39,827 bases of DNA from Helicobacteraceae bacterium (GCA_021163845.1 JAGGTH010000022.1:1-39827); one strand, 5' to 3'. Shown: positions 16,801 through 24,381, numbered from the stretch's first letter. The notes: a model not told the origin generated them from the letters alone. A program made the numbers and translations.

Positions 16801-16969
16801 ACTCGGGCTCATCCCCATGCTCTTTGCCACAGGACCAGGCTCTGAGATCCAAAGACCTCTAGCAATAGTCGTGATAAACGGACTCGTAAGCTCCACCTTT
16901 TTAACCCTTGTGCTTTTGCCTCTTTTGTATCATAGGTTTGTGCTTAAAAAGGGGAGCCCGTCATCCTGA
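13889..16969 (+). CDS. Heavy-metal efflux RND permease (CzcA/CusA-like)
   Basis: Inner-membrane proton-driven pump of the HME-RND family. From the ATG at 13889 (GGAG eight bases upstream) it has 1026 residues, the usual size. A membrane helix at 12-31, the first porter region, helices from about 335, and the TM4 motif AIGILVDSAVVMVEN (about 396-410) are visible. The Asp in that motif is the proton-relay residue. The second half repeats the plan. The motif does not match the CusA or CzcA versions exactly, so the metal cannot be named. The final residues (GSPSS) are encoded by a palindromic repeat that begins at 16959 and supplies the stop. The 16741-16800 stretch is much richer in G+C than its surroundings. 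Confidence 0.93.
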   Translation: MSERLVAFALSQKFFVLLLSVAILFFGANAMMKLPVDAYPDIAPTQVKIILKASGMTPEEMESRVTIPVEQNLQSIADQRIIRSLSKYGICDITIDFKEGVDIYWARQQVAQRLSEVMDQLPSDVSGGLAPITTPLGEILMFTIESDTLTLMQKRSLLDWVINKRIRSIDGVADTNALGGYVKTYEVVPNYLKMQQFGITLEQLQTVLEKNNKNDGIGRLSVGEQSLYVRSEGRLKTIEDIQKLIIRQEKNGRSISISDLAEVRIGSLTRAGFVTKDGKAETVQGLILSRKGEDTSAVLTRVKAELEMIQKDLPEGVSIEIFYDRSDLVSKAIATVSKALIEALVLIIIILFLFLGNFASAMSVAIILPFAAMLTFMAMGYFGISANLMSLGGLAIAIGILVDSAVVMVENISEHLQNEKYKSEPKLSLVLKAAKEVSGSIFTGILIIIIVFLPLLTLEGLEGKLFVPVALSIVFALGSSLLLALTFIPVVSYFVLKQESHKPPRLITFLEARYKTVLGYSLSHQKLVFGVALVLWVIAVLAYTQVGKTFMPTLDEGNVIIGIEKNPSISLEASRDIDLKIQQALLREVPEILSIVARGGSDEIGLDPMGLNDTDTFLVLKPKEQWRVPSNEWLLDQFRAVLDGFVGIEYSFTQPIAMRVSEMLSGSRGDIVVNIYGEDNGKLEEISKQVAAIASDVEGASDVYKKANEGVAYWQVEFDDEVMARYGVSRDALSYYLKTAIDGVQVGIIQEDLRRINLMIKGKESLQKSMSQNSALHYILDNGKSIPIEELVRFSKTLGPVQVNHENGMRKSLVQMDVVGRDLVGFVEELQAKIETSITLEEGYFVEYAGEYKNQQRAAARLSFIVPLSIVLVFILLLMTFGSSLQALLVLLNIPFALIGGIFGLYYTGEYMSVPASVGFIALMGIAVLNGVVMLNYFNNLRHTLHDPLEIVTQGALRRLRPVLMTAVIAALGLIPMLFATGPGSEIQRPLAIVVINGLVSSTFLTLVLLPLLYHRFVLKKGSPSS

Positions 16970-16987
16970 ACTTGATATAGGGTGACG
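16959..16987. repeat. Short interspersed palindromic repeat, copy 2
   Basis: CGTCATCCT (16959-16967) pairs with AGGGTGACG (16979-16987), with one G-T pair, around an 11-base loop containing CTTGA. It overlaps the last codons and the TGA stop of the RND gene, so the repeat has replaced or extended that gene's 3' end. Confidence 0.65.
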
Positions 16988-17002
16988 AAACTCCATACAC
17001 TT

Positions 17003-17036
17003 CGTCATTCCGTGCTTGACACGGAATCTAGTTTAC
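17003..17036. repeat. Short interspersed palindromic repeat, copy 3
   Basis: CGTC followed by a perfect 8-bp stem ATTCCGTG (17007-17014) / CACGGAAT (17020-17027) with a five-base CTTGA loop, then CTAG. It has the same CGTCA start and CTTGA loop as copies 1 and 2. The hairpin could also act as a 3' end for the efflux operon, though no T-run follows. Confidence 0.65.
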
Positions 17037-17064
17037 GAGTTTTACTAAAAGTTTAATATGAAAA

Positions 17065-17157
17065 CTTACCCATAGGTTTAGAGCTATGGGTAGAAAATAA
17101 TAAAATTTACCCATAGATCCAAATCTATGTAAAAAAACCACCTCAATTTACCCATAG
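17065..17157. repeat. Three TTACCCATAG direct repeats with hairpins
   Basis: TTACCCATAG recurs at 17066-17075, 17108-17117 and 17148-17157, a spacing of 42 and 40 bases. Copy 1 is the left arm of a 9-bp perfect stem (17067-17075 with 17084-17092). Copy 2 forms a 7-bp stem CATAGAT/ATCTATG (17112-17118 with 17123-17129) that can extend past a bulge. Copy 3 has no partner arm. No coding frame is apparent. It lies between the efflux and signalling operons; function is unknown. Confidence 0.6.
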
Positions 17158-17354
17158 CCCCAAACCTTTAAGCGTAAAAATTTAGGACACTTCCTAGACA
17201 CTTTTTTGATAGTATCCTCAGCGAAAAAATTATGAAATTGCTGTGGGCTATATTTAAAAAATCTTATAGATCTTGGGTACTACTCCTTTAAAATTATAGT
17301 AAGTTTTAAGACAGTCTTCTGCTACTATGGTTTTTATTAATTCAAAGGGAATAT

Positions 17355-20300
17355 ATGAACTCTAAAGAACTTATTGTTGTTGGGATTGGCTCTTCTGCGG
17401 GAGGGCTTGAAGCGCTCCAGATTGTGCTCGCCAAGATATCCAATGTAGAAAACTGTGCTTTTATTATCGCGCAGCATCTTAGCCCAACACACAAAAGTAT
17501 GATGACAGAGCTTCTCTCTCGCATCACTAAGATCCCAGTCATAGAGGTCAAAAATGGTATGAAGATCAAAAAACACACCATCTATATGACACCTGAAAAT
17601 AGTGATGTCTATGTCGCAGCTGGCAAAATATTTTTGACAAATATAGAACAAACCTATGGTCCAAAGCCCTCTATCAACTATCTTTTTAACTCTTTAGCCG
17701 AAGCTTTTGGTAGCAAAGCGATGGGAATCATCCTCTCAGGAACGGGGAGTGATGGGGCTTTTGGTATTCGCGCTATCAAGGCAAACGGCGGTATCACTAT
17801 CGCACAATCTCCTGCCACTGCCAAATATGATGGGATGCCCGTCTCGGCTATCAATACAGGCAAGGTAGATCTTGTCGTCTCGGTGGACAATATCAGTGAA
17901 GAGCTTCATCGCATCGTGCATAATCTCGAATCTGGGGTGGTAGAAAATATCAACGAGAGCATTACATCCCAAATGTATCAGATCATCTTTGATGAAAAAG
18001 GGGTAGACTTTTCTCAGTACAAGAAAAGCACCCTTGTACGTCGTATACAGAGGCGTTTAGCCACTCTCAAGATCGCTTCTTTGGCAGAATATGTCCAACA
18101 CCTACGCGAAAACAAAGAGGAGATCACCAATCTTTACAACGATATTTTGATAGGGGTCACTGAGTTTTTCCGTGACAAAGATGTCTTTGAAAAGGTGCAA
18201 GAGTATTTAGAGACCATTGTCGAGAAAAAAGAGCAGGGTGAAGAGATCCGTTTGTGGTGTATCGGATGTTCTACGGGGGAAGAAGCCTACTCTTTGGCGA
18301 TCCTTTTACACGAGATCTTACAAGAGAAGATCTCAAAATATAAGATCAAAATATTTGCAACTGATATCGATGATGAAGCACTCAAAATAGCGCGCGCAGG
18401 TATCTATGCAGAGACAAGCTTGGTCAATATAAAAAAAGAGTATCGTGAGCGTTACTTCACGATCGCAAAAAATCAGTTTGAGATCAAAAAGTCGATTCGT
18501 GAACTTGTTATCTTTTCAAAACATAATATTACAAGCGATTCACCCTTTTTGCGCATAGATTATCTGAGTTGCCGCAATATGCTGATCTATTTCAATCAAA
18601 ATCTTCAAGATAGGTTTTTCCCTATTGTCCATTATGCACTCAAAGAGAACGGCATCCTTACGCTAGGACTTTCAGAATCACTTGGAGGGCATCTTGAGCT
18701 TTTTATCCCTTTGGAGAAAAAACATAATATCTACAAAGCGCAATACACAGGGATCAAAGAGGCGCCAAAACTTTATAACTACAACGCTTCGTATCACAGT
18801 TTTGAAGATATCAAGCCACGCGTCAAAAAAAATGAGGAGGAGTTTTTAGAGGAGAGTATTGTGGAGGGTGTTTTGAATATGATGCTCAATCAGTGCGCAC
18901 TCATCAATAGCTCTCATGAGATCGTCTATATCAAAGGAAAGATTCCTTACATAGAGCAACCTCAAGGACGTGCTACAAATAATATCTTTAAATGTATTAA
19001 TCAAGATCTCTCCCTAGAGCTACGAACAGCACTCAATGAAGCTGTCAAAACAAAAACAATGCAAAGCACACCTGTGATAAGTATTGTTTTGCTTGATAGT
19101 ATAGAGAAATATCTCAAGATCGCCGTTGTGCCTATCAAAAATGAGAACAATGGCGAGTATCTTTATGCACTGTTCTTTCAGACCGAAAAGCTTGAACATA
19201 TTTATGGTTTTGTTTCTGAGGGTGCGAATGAAAATGAAACGATAGAGAAGCTCAAACTAGAGCTTACACGTACAAAAGCGCATCTTCAAAATGTGATCGA
19301 AGAGCTTGAGACGAGCTACGAAGAGATGCAAAGTCTCAATGAAGAACTCAGCTCATCCAATGAGGAGCTTCAAAGTTCTAACGAAGAGCTAGAAACCACA
19401 AACGAAGAGCTCCAAAGCACCAATGAGGAGCTTCAAACTGCTTATAGTGAGCTCAAGATCTTGTACGATGATAAAGAGGACAAAGCCAAAAAGCTCCAAG
19501 AGGTGACACAAAGTCTCCAAGCGGGGCAAGAGGCTATGAAGAAACAGCAAAAGCTTACCGATACTATCATTGAGTCGGTTCCTGTTGGTGTTATTATGCT
19601 CGATGGTGATGGACGACTCAGCGTGATGAATCAAAATGCAAAAGATATACTGCTTTTAGATGAAAAAGATGATGAAGAGCCACATTTTGGTTATGATGCA
19701 CAAGGGATCATAGAACAAAATCTTCCATTTGAGATTGTGAAAAAGACACATGAACCGATCTACAAAGTAGAACATACGATCGAAAAAGAAGGGCTTCAAG
19801 CTATTTTTATCACGGTCAATGGGGTTCCGTTGTTTAATCATCAAGGGGAGTTTATTGGAGCTGTTTTTAGTATTGTGGATAATCTGAGTACAGAGAATCT
19901 GAGTGCTAGTGTTAGATATGCAGGAGTTGATGAACAAAGTCTGTCCGAAGAAGAACAGTTTAGTATGGTCAAACTTGGGCTTCTTGATATCGCCTCGAAT
20001 CTTCAAAGCTATGTGAGTGATCTCTCCTTTTTTACACAAGCTCTTAGTCAGGGAAATGTAGCTTCGGATGTACAAATAAAACTTCAAGAGAATATCAACA
20101 AAAAAATCAATGAGATCACAACTATTATTGCGAGTAATGTCAACTACTATAAGGAACTTTTTGTGACAGAAAAAAGCTCTTTTTTCCCATTACTTAAGCG
20201 CTATATCAAGATTTTAAAGCAAACATTTGCAGAGGAACAACTCTTTTTTGAAGAGAGTCTTGGTAACAAGATCTTTTTAGAGTGTCGACCAAGAGAGACG

Positions 20301-20558
20301 AGCACTTTTCTGCTTGAACTCTTTAGTGGTATTTTTACTTTAGTGAAAAAAGAGATAGAGCAAAAAGAGGTCTTTATAGATATCTCGTATCAAAGCAAGC
20401 AAAACACTCTTGTGATATCTATCAAAGGGCTTGAACTTATACAAGAGAACCTTGATCGTTTCAGAGAATCCATGCCAAGCACACTCAAGAAAAGTGGTAT
20501 CAAAGGCTTGCATCATATATGCATACAAGATCTTTATGAGAAGAGTATATGCATCTAG
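17355..20558 (+). CDS. CheB-CheR fusion with coiled coil, PAS and degenerate kinase-like end
   Basis: A 1067-residue cytoplasmic signalling protein without membrane segments. Domain order: CheB methylesterase (about 5-185) with catalytic Ser14 (GSSAGG), His41 (AQH) and Asp133 (GTGSDGA) and no receiver domain. Then CheR methyltransferase (about 205-470) with the SAM-binding GCSTGEEAYSLA motif near 303-314. A spacer follows, then a coiled coil of repeating NEEL units (about 632-715), a PAS domain (about 735-848) and a C-terminal 200-residue part laid out like a histidine kinase. That part has no clear phospho-His box and no intact ATP-binding boxes. CheB-CheR-PAS fusions are known as hybrid methylation or signalling proteins outside classical chemotaxis. 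It heads a three-gene operon and overlaps the next gene by ten bases. No che genes or receptor lie nearby. Confidence 0.9.
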   Translation: MNSKELIVVGIGSSAGGLEALQIVLAKISNVENCAFIIAQHLSPTHKSMMTELLSRITKIPVIEVKNGMKIKKHTIYMTPENSDVYVAAGKIFLTNIEQTYGPKPSINYLFNSLAEAFGSKAMGIILSGTGSDGAFGIRAIKANGGITIAQSPATAKYDGMPVSAINTGKVDLVVSVDNISEELHRIVHNLESGVVENINESITSQMYQIIFDEKGVDFSQYKKSTLVRRIQRRLATLKIASLAEYVQHLRENKEEITNLYNDILIGVTEFFRDKDVFEKVQEYLETIVEKKEQGEEIRLWCIGCSTGEEAYSLAILLHEILQEKISKYKIKIFATDIDDEALKIARAGIYAETSLVNIKKEYRERYFTIAKNQFEIKKSIRELVIFSKHNITSDSPFLRIDYLSCRNMLIYFNQNLQDRFFPIVHYALKENGILTLGLSESLGGHLELFIPLEKKHNIYKAQYTGIKEAPKLYNYNASYHSFEDIKPRVKKNEEEFLEESIVEGVLNMMLNQCALINSSHEIVYIKGKIPYIEQPQGRATNNIFKCINQDLSLELRTALNEAVKTKTMQSTPVISIVLLDSIEKYLKIAVVPIKNENNGEYLYALFFQTEKLEHIYGFVSEGANENETIEKLKLELTRTKAHLQNVIEELETSYEEMQSLNEELSSSNEELQSSNEELETTNEELQSTNEELQTAYSELKILYDDKEDKAKKLQEVTQSLQAGQEAMKKQQKLTDTIIESVPVGVIMLDGDGRLSVMNQNAKDILLLDEKDDEEPHFGYDAQGIIEQNLPFEIVKKTHEPIYKVEHTIEKEGLQAIFITVNGVPLFNHQGEFIGAVFSIVDNLSTENLSASVRYAGVDEQSLSEEEQFSMVKLGLLDIASNLQSYVSDLSFFTQALSQGNVASDVQIKLQENINKKINEITTIIASNVNYYKELFVTEKSSFFPLLKRYIKILKQTFAEEQLFFEESLGNKIFLECRPRETSTFLLELFSGIFTLVKKEIEQKEVFIDISYQSKQNTLVISIKGLELIQENLDRFRESMPSTLKKSGIKGLHHICIQDLYEKSICI

Positions 20559-22954
20559 ATAAGATACTTTTACTGACCGATAAAGAGGAATTGATCTTTT
20601 CCTATGAGCTTCTACTTCAGCCCTATGGAGCTTTGGATGTAGAGCTTCTTTGTTCAAATAAGAAGATGGATACGATACTTTTTGAGGGGTATCAGATCAT
20701 TATTGTAGATTTGCAAGCAAAACAATATGTGCAAGAGTTTTTAGAGATCGCCAACTTTTATTCTTTTACGAGAGAACTCTTGGTATTGATCTCTTTTTTT
20801 GATAGTTCAGAGCTTCAAAAACTGAGTGTCTCTTTAAAAAATATAAGTTTTATTATCAAAAAACCTTTTATTACATCTAAGCTCACACAGTTCTTGGATA
20901 AAGAGATCTATAAAATGAAGCAGATAAGCCTCATCTCTAATAAGGCTGATATTCTTATAGATATTATCGACTTACACCCCTCTCGCATCGCTGTGTATGA
21001 TAGTGAGGGCTTTTTCTTTTATGCGAATTTGAACTATATTAATGCCTACAGTATCCTTGTACAACCCGATCAAGCAATCCATTTTGATACGATCAGTCCT
21101 TGTGAATATTCCTTTCATGCGATCAAGTCCAAACTTTTTGTCCTCAAAACATTTTCTCTTCAAGAGCAAGAACAAAACTCTTGGCAAGAGAGTCTCTTTT
21201 TTTATACCAATAGTAAATATATTATTCATGTCTCATCAGATATTACCTCCAAAAAACAAAAAGAGCTACGCTTAGAGCTTGCATCCAACTTTTTTGAAAA
21301 TACCAATGAAGGTATTATCGTAGCAAATAAACATGGTTACATAGAGTCTGTAAATAAAGCTTTTAGTGCTATTACGGGTTATTCTAAGGACGAAGCGATA
21401 GGACAAAATCCACGTATATTAAAATCAGGGTTGCACGATGTAAGGTTTTATGAAACGATGTGGAATGGGATCAAAGCAAATGGATACTGGAAGGGGGAGG
21501 TGTGGAATAAACGCAAGAATGGAGAGGTCTACCCACAAATACTCTCTATCTCTAAAACCACGAGTACCATCCATCAAGAGGAGTACTATATGTCTATATT
21601 TACAGACATCAGTTCACTTAAAGAGGCAGATAAAAAGATCTACTACCATGCAAATTATGATTCTCTGACGACACTTCCAAATCGTGCTTATTTTGAAAAA
21701 CAGCTTGAAAATATACTCCAAGACGCAGAGCAAAGTAAGACGCAGGTCGCAGTTTTTTTTATTGATGTAGATAAATTTAAAGATGTCAATGATAGTTATG
21801 GACACAATGTTGGGGATGCGATGCTTGTCTCTATCGCAAAAAGACTGCTCAATTCTACGCGAGAAAACGATTTTGTGGCACGTATTGGTGGCGATGAATT
21901 TGTCTTGATAGCAAAAGATATAAAGAATCACAAAAATGTAGAAAATCTTGCCAAAAAGATGCAAAAAAAAGTGAAACAAAGCTTGGAGGTAGAGGGACAG
22001 ATCTTTAGCATGAGTCTCTCTGTCGGGGTGGCGATCTACCCAGAGCATGGCAAAGAGAGTCAAGAACTCCTTAAAAATGCAGATATAGCCATGTATGAGG
22101 TAAAAGAAAATGGACGCGCTGATTTTCAAATATATGCAGGATATATGAGTAAAAAGATTATGACAAAGACCTCGATGCTCCTTGAGATTAAACGGGCACT
22201 TCTGAAAAAAGAGTTCGTGATGCACTACCAACCAATCATTGATTTTACAAATAACTGCGTAAGTGGTGTAGAAGCTTTGGTTCGCTGGAACCATCCAGAA
22301 AAAGGGATTATCCCACCAGATGCTTTTTTACACTATATTCTCTCATCAGAGTTAGAGCGAGAGTTTGGAGATTTAGTCATAGAGAGGGTTTTCCAAGATA
22401 TTCAGCGATTTAACCAAGTGTTTCCTGATACAAATCTTAGTATCTCTATCAATATATCAAGGGAGCACTTCTTTACCCCTAGCTTTTGTGCAGATATTGC
22501 CGTAATGATGAAAAAATATGCTGTTGAACCTTCTCAGATAGAATTGGAGCTTTTAGAGGTGCAAATCATGCATAATACGGAGCTTGCAAAACAAAATATT
22601 GATAATTTGCGTCTTATGGGATTTAAGATCTCTATTGATGATTTTGGTGTGGAATATTCTAGTCTGAATTATTTGAAACGATTTAATGTGGACAAACTCA
22701 AAATTGATAGATCTTTTATTCAAAATATAAGCGAAGATCCACACGATATCAAAATCGTACAATCCATTATCAACATAGGAAAACTTTTTGACTTAAAGAT
22801 CCAAGCTGAGGGTATAGAGACCTTACAACAATACAATATACTTAAACTTAATGGATGTGATTTTTCGCAAGGTTTTTACCATTCTAAGGCTATAGGTTTT
22901 GAAGAGTTTATTGGGTACTATAAGGTAAATAAGAAGAAAGCTAACAATGGATAA
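20549..22954 (+). CDS. Receiver-like/PAS/PAS/GGDEF/EAL cyclic-di-GMP protein
   Basis: An 801-residue soluble protein. The first 120 residues look like a receiver: Asp11, phospho-acceptor candidate Asp54 (IIIVDL), Ser82 and Lys105 (KKPF) are kept, but the second acidic-pair residue is Lys12. Two PAS domains follow (about 125-235 and 245-365). The GGDEF motif is exact at 447-451 with an I-site RxxD at 438-441, five residues before. The EAL domain has EALVRW (575-580), DDFG (697-700) and later EGIE and QGF motifs, so both cyclase and phosphodiesterase sites look intact. Which activity prevails cannot be told. It overlaps the gene before by ten bases and the gene after by eight. Confidence 0.93.
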   Translation: MHLDKILLLTDKEELIFSYELLLQPYGALDVELLCSNKKMDTILFEGYQIIIVDLQAKQYVQEFLEIANFYSFTRELLVLISFFDSSELQKLSVSLKNISFIIKKPFITSKLTQFLDKEIYKMKQISLISNKADILIDIIDLHPSRIAVYDSEGFFFYANLNYINAYSILVQPDQAIHFDTISPCEYSFHAIKSKLFVLKTFSLQEQEQNSWQESLFFYTNSKYIIHVSSDITSKKQKELRLELASNFFENTNEGIIVANKHGYIESVNKAFSAITGYSKDEAIGQNPRILKSGLHDVRFYETMWNGIKANGYWKGEVWNKRKNGEVYPQILSISKTTSTIHQEEYYMSIFTDISSLKEADKKIYYHANYDSLTTLPNRAYFEKQLENILQDAEQSKTQVAVFFIDVDKFKDVNDSYGHNVGDAMLVSIAKRLLNSTRENDFVARIGGDEFVLIAKDIKNHKNVENLAKKMQKKVKQSLEVEGQIFSMSLSVGVAIYPEHGKESQELLKNADIAMYEVKENGRADFQIYAGYMSKKIMTKTSMLLEIKRALLKKEFVMHYQPIIDFTNNCVSGVEALVRWNHPEKGIIPPDAFLHYILSSELEREFGDLVIERVFQDIQRFNQVFPDTNLSISINISREHFFTPSFCADIAVMMKKYAVEPSQIELELLEVQIMHNTELAKQNIDNLRLMGFKISIDDFGVEYSSLNYLKRFNVDKLKIDRSFIQNISEDPHDIKIVQSIINIGKLFDLKIQAEGIETLQQYNILKLNGCDFSQGFYHSKAIGFEEFIGYYKVNKKKANNG

Positions 22955-23666
22955 GAATAAAGTGACATATATTGCAGAAAATTTCTATTGGGATGGAGAT
23001 CTCAAAAAACTTTTTATTGAAAATCAAGAGGTAGAGCTCTCTGTTTCTCAAAAAAGATTGATTACTTATATGCTTAAAAATGCAAATAAAGCACTACAGA
23101 ATGTCGATATTTTTTATGAAGTTTATAATTCCATGGATAGGGAATTTAATGAAAAAAGTGTTCGAAATCTGATAAGTGCTTTACGAAAACTTATTCCTAG
23201 CATTAATATAAAAAATGATTATGGTGGCTATTACACACTTGTCACTTACACACAAGAGAATAAAGAATTTAAAAAATACCTTTTTGAGATTTTAGAACAG
23301 TCTAAGAATGCGATCGCGCTAACAGATCCAAATCAATTCGATAACCCGATCATTTACGTCAATCAGGCTTTTTTAGACCTTTTTGGATATAGCTCAGAAG
23401 AGCTTTTAGGTAATAATATACGTTTGCTCAATAATGGTGATACAACTCAAGAGGGTCTAACACAACTCAAAAAGGCGATACGAGCTGAGGAGTTCATAGA
23501 GGTCAATATTCGAGAGTATTCGAAAAAAGGGGACTTGATCTACGATGAGATTACCATTAGTCCCATTCTTGACACACAAAGAGAAAAACTTGTCTATTTC
23601 TTGAGTGTGCACAAAGATATCACCGCGACACAAGAGCTTTTACAAAAACTTCAAGAGATCTTATAA
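22947..23666 (+). CDS. Winged-helix DNA-binding protein with C-terminal LOV-like PAS
   Basis: A 239-residue predicted transcription factor. Residues 1-105 look like an OmpR/PhoB-type winged helix (SVSQKRLITYMLKNAN, then NEKSVRNLISALRKLIP and a GGYY wing) but without a receiver. Residues 110-235 are a PAS domain that follows the LOV pattern closely: DNPIIYVNQAFLDLFGYS, then ITISPI and a closing VHKDIT. The photoactive Cys of the NCRFLQ motif is Ile158 here (GNNIRLL). The positions that usually hold flavin-contacting Asn, Asn and Gln appear as Glu, Asp and His. Blue-light photochemistry is therefore not expected; redox or ligand sensing is possible. It is the last gene of the signalling operon and overlaps its neighbour by eight bases. 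Confidence 0.85.
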   Translation: MDKNKVTYIAENFYWDGDLKKLFIENQEVELSVSQKRLITYMLKNANKALQNVDIFYEVYNSMDREFNEKSVRNLISALRKLIPSINIKNDYGGYYTLVTYTQENKEFKKYLFEILEQSKNAIALTDPNQFDNPIIYVNQAFLDLFGYSSEELLGNNIRLLNNGDTTQEGLTQLKKAIRAEEFIEVNIREYSKKGDLIYDEITISPILDTQREKLVYFLSVHKDITATQELLQKLQEIL

Positions 23667-23692
23667 GCTTGTACTAAAAGTGAAAAAAACGC

Positions 23693-23698
23693 TATCAT
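23693..23698 (+). promoter_or_regulatory. -10-like box abutting the start of the 68-residue protein gene
   Basis: TATCAT seven bases before the ATG at 23705, after an A/T-rich tract. No Shine-Dalgarno sequence lies between, so a transcript from here would begin at about the start codon and be leaderless. Confidence 0.35.
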
Positions 23699-23704
23699 TC
23701 TTTT

Positions 23705-23911
23705 ATGAAAATACAAACACAATACACATACGAAAAATCGTGGGCAGATACACAAGAGGCTGATTTGCTTCGTATTATCGAAGAAGAGGTAGGCGATGCA
23801 GATCCAAAAGGGACACTCTCTTATATAAAAGAGGCGATCAAAGGGGGCAAAACGATCACTGTTGGCTCGTGTCGATTTAGATTCAAACCTGAGGAAGAGC
23901 AATGTTCATAA
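23705..23911 (+). CDS. Small conserved-looking protein of unknown function
   Basis: A 68-residue soluble protein that I do not recognise. It begins with a beta-like stretch, then an acidic amphipathic helix (EADLLRIIEEEVGDAD), a helix with YIKEAIKGGK, and a short strand (TITVGSCRFRFK). It has no signal peptide or membrane segment. The ATG at 23705 lacks a ribosome binding site but has a -10-like box seven bases upstream. The last ten bases overlap the doxX start (frame +1), which argues that the frame is translated. Its partner is probably the DoxX protein, though nothing shows how. Confidence 0.6.
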   Translation: MKIQTQYTYEKSWADTQEADLLRIIEEEVGDADPKGTLSYIKEAIKGGKTITVGSCRFRFKPEEEQCS

Positions 23912-24291
23912 GTCCAGATATAGCGAAATTACTTTTACGCTTAAGTGTTGGTATTTTGATGCTTTTTCATGGGATCCATAAGATCATCCATGGAGTTGGA
24001 GGGATCAAGAAAATGCTTGCAAGCTCAGGTATGCCCGAGTTTTTAGCGTACGGTGTGTACGTTGGTGAGGTGATCGTTCCACTCTTTATCATCCTTGGAC
24101 TTTATGCAAGAATTGCATCACTTGTTCTTGCTTTTAATATGCTTGTAGCGATCCTTTTAGCGTATGGCGGTTCTCTTTTTGCTCTTGGTAAACATGGTGG
24201 CTTAGCCATTGAGCTTCCTCTTTTTTATTTTATACTCTCTCTAGTGATTTTTTTACTAGGAAGCGGAAGGTATTCTGTTAATAATAAGTAA
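23902..24291 (+). CDS. DoxX family membrane protein
   Basis: A 129-residue integral membrane protein with four predicted helices (about 8-26, 48-66, 69-89, 100-121). The DoxX family signature is visible in LLLRLSVGILMLFHGIHKI near the start and GEVIVPLFIILGL in the second helix. DoxX proteins are associated with quinone, thiosulfate or oxidative-stress-related membrane complexes; a specific role cannot be assigned. It overlaps the small gene before it by ten bases, with GAGGAAGAG as a ribosome binding site inside that gene. Confidence 0.88.
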   Translation: MFISPDIAKLLLRLSVGILMLFHGIHKIIHGVGGIKKMLASSGMPEFLAYGVYVGEVIVPLFIILGLYARIASLVLAFNMLVAILLAYGGSLFALGKHGGLAIELPLFYFILSLVIFLLGSGRYSVNNK

Positions 24292-24381
24292 CACTTTTGG
24301 TTTTTATGGATTGAAAAATGCTTTTTTAATTGAATCTTAAGAGTTATAGAGATAGAGTTTGCGCAAACATAAAGGTCTGTT

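Larger units (their letters stand above)
16988..17354 (+). other. Intergenic region between efflux and signalling operons
   Basis: No gene was found. It holds the third palindromic repeat and the TTACCCATAG repeats described separately. The rest is AT-rich, with a possible weak -10 TATAGT at 17294-17299 and AAAGGGA at 17344-17350 as ribosome binding site for the next gene. No sigma-54 or flagellar-type promoter was recognised. Confidence 0.5.

Noticed and set aside
17065-17157. CRISPR-like array
   Set aside because: Only three 10-base repeats, two with different hairpin partners and no cas gene in the window. Repeat length and number are too small.
19330-19450. Tandem DNA repeat in the CheB-CheR fusion gene
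   Set aside because: The repetition comes from the coiled-coil NEEL pattern of the protein; the codons vary between units, so it is protein-level periodicity rather than a DNA repeat.
24358-24367. Palindrome TTTGCGCAAA upstream of the REC-GGDEF gene
   Set aside because: A single 10-base palindrome can occur by chance, and no second copy is seen near comparable genes in this window.
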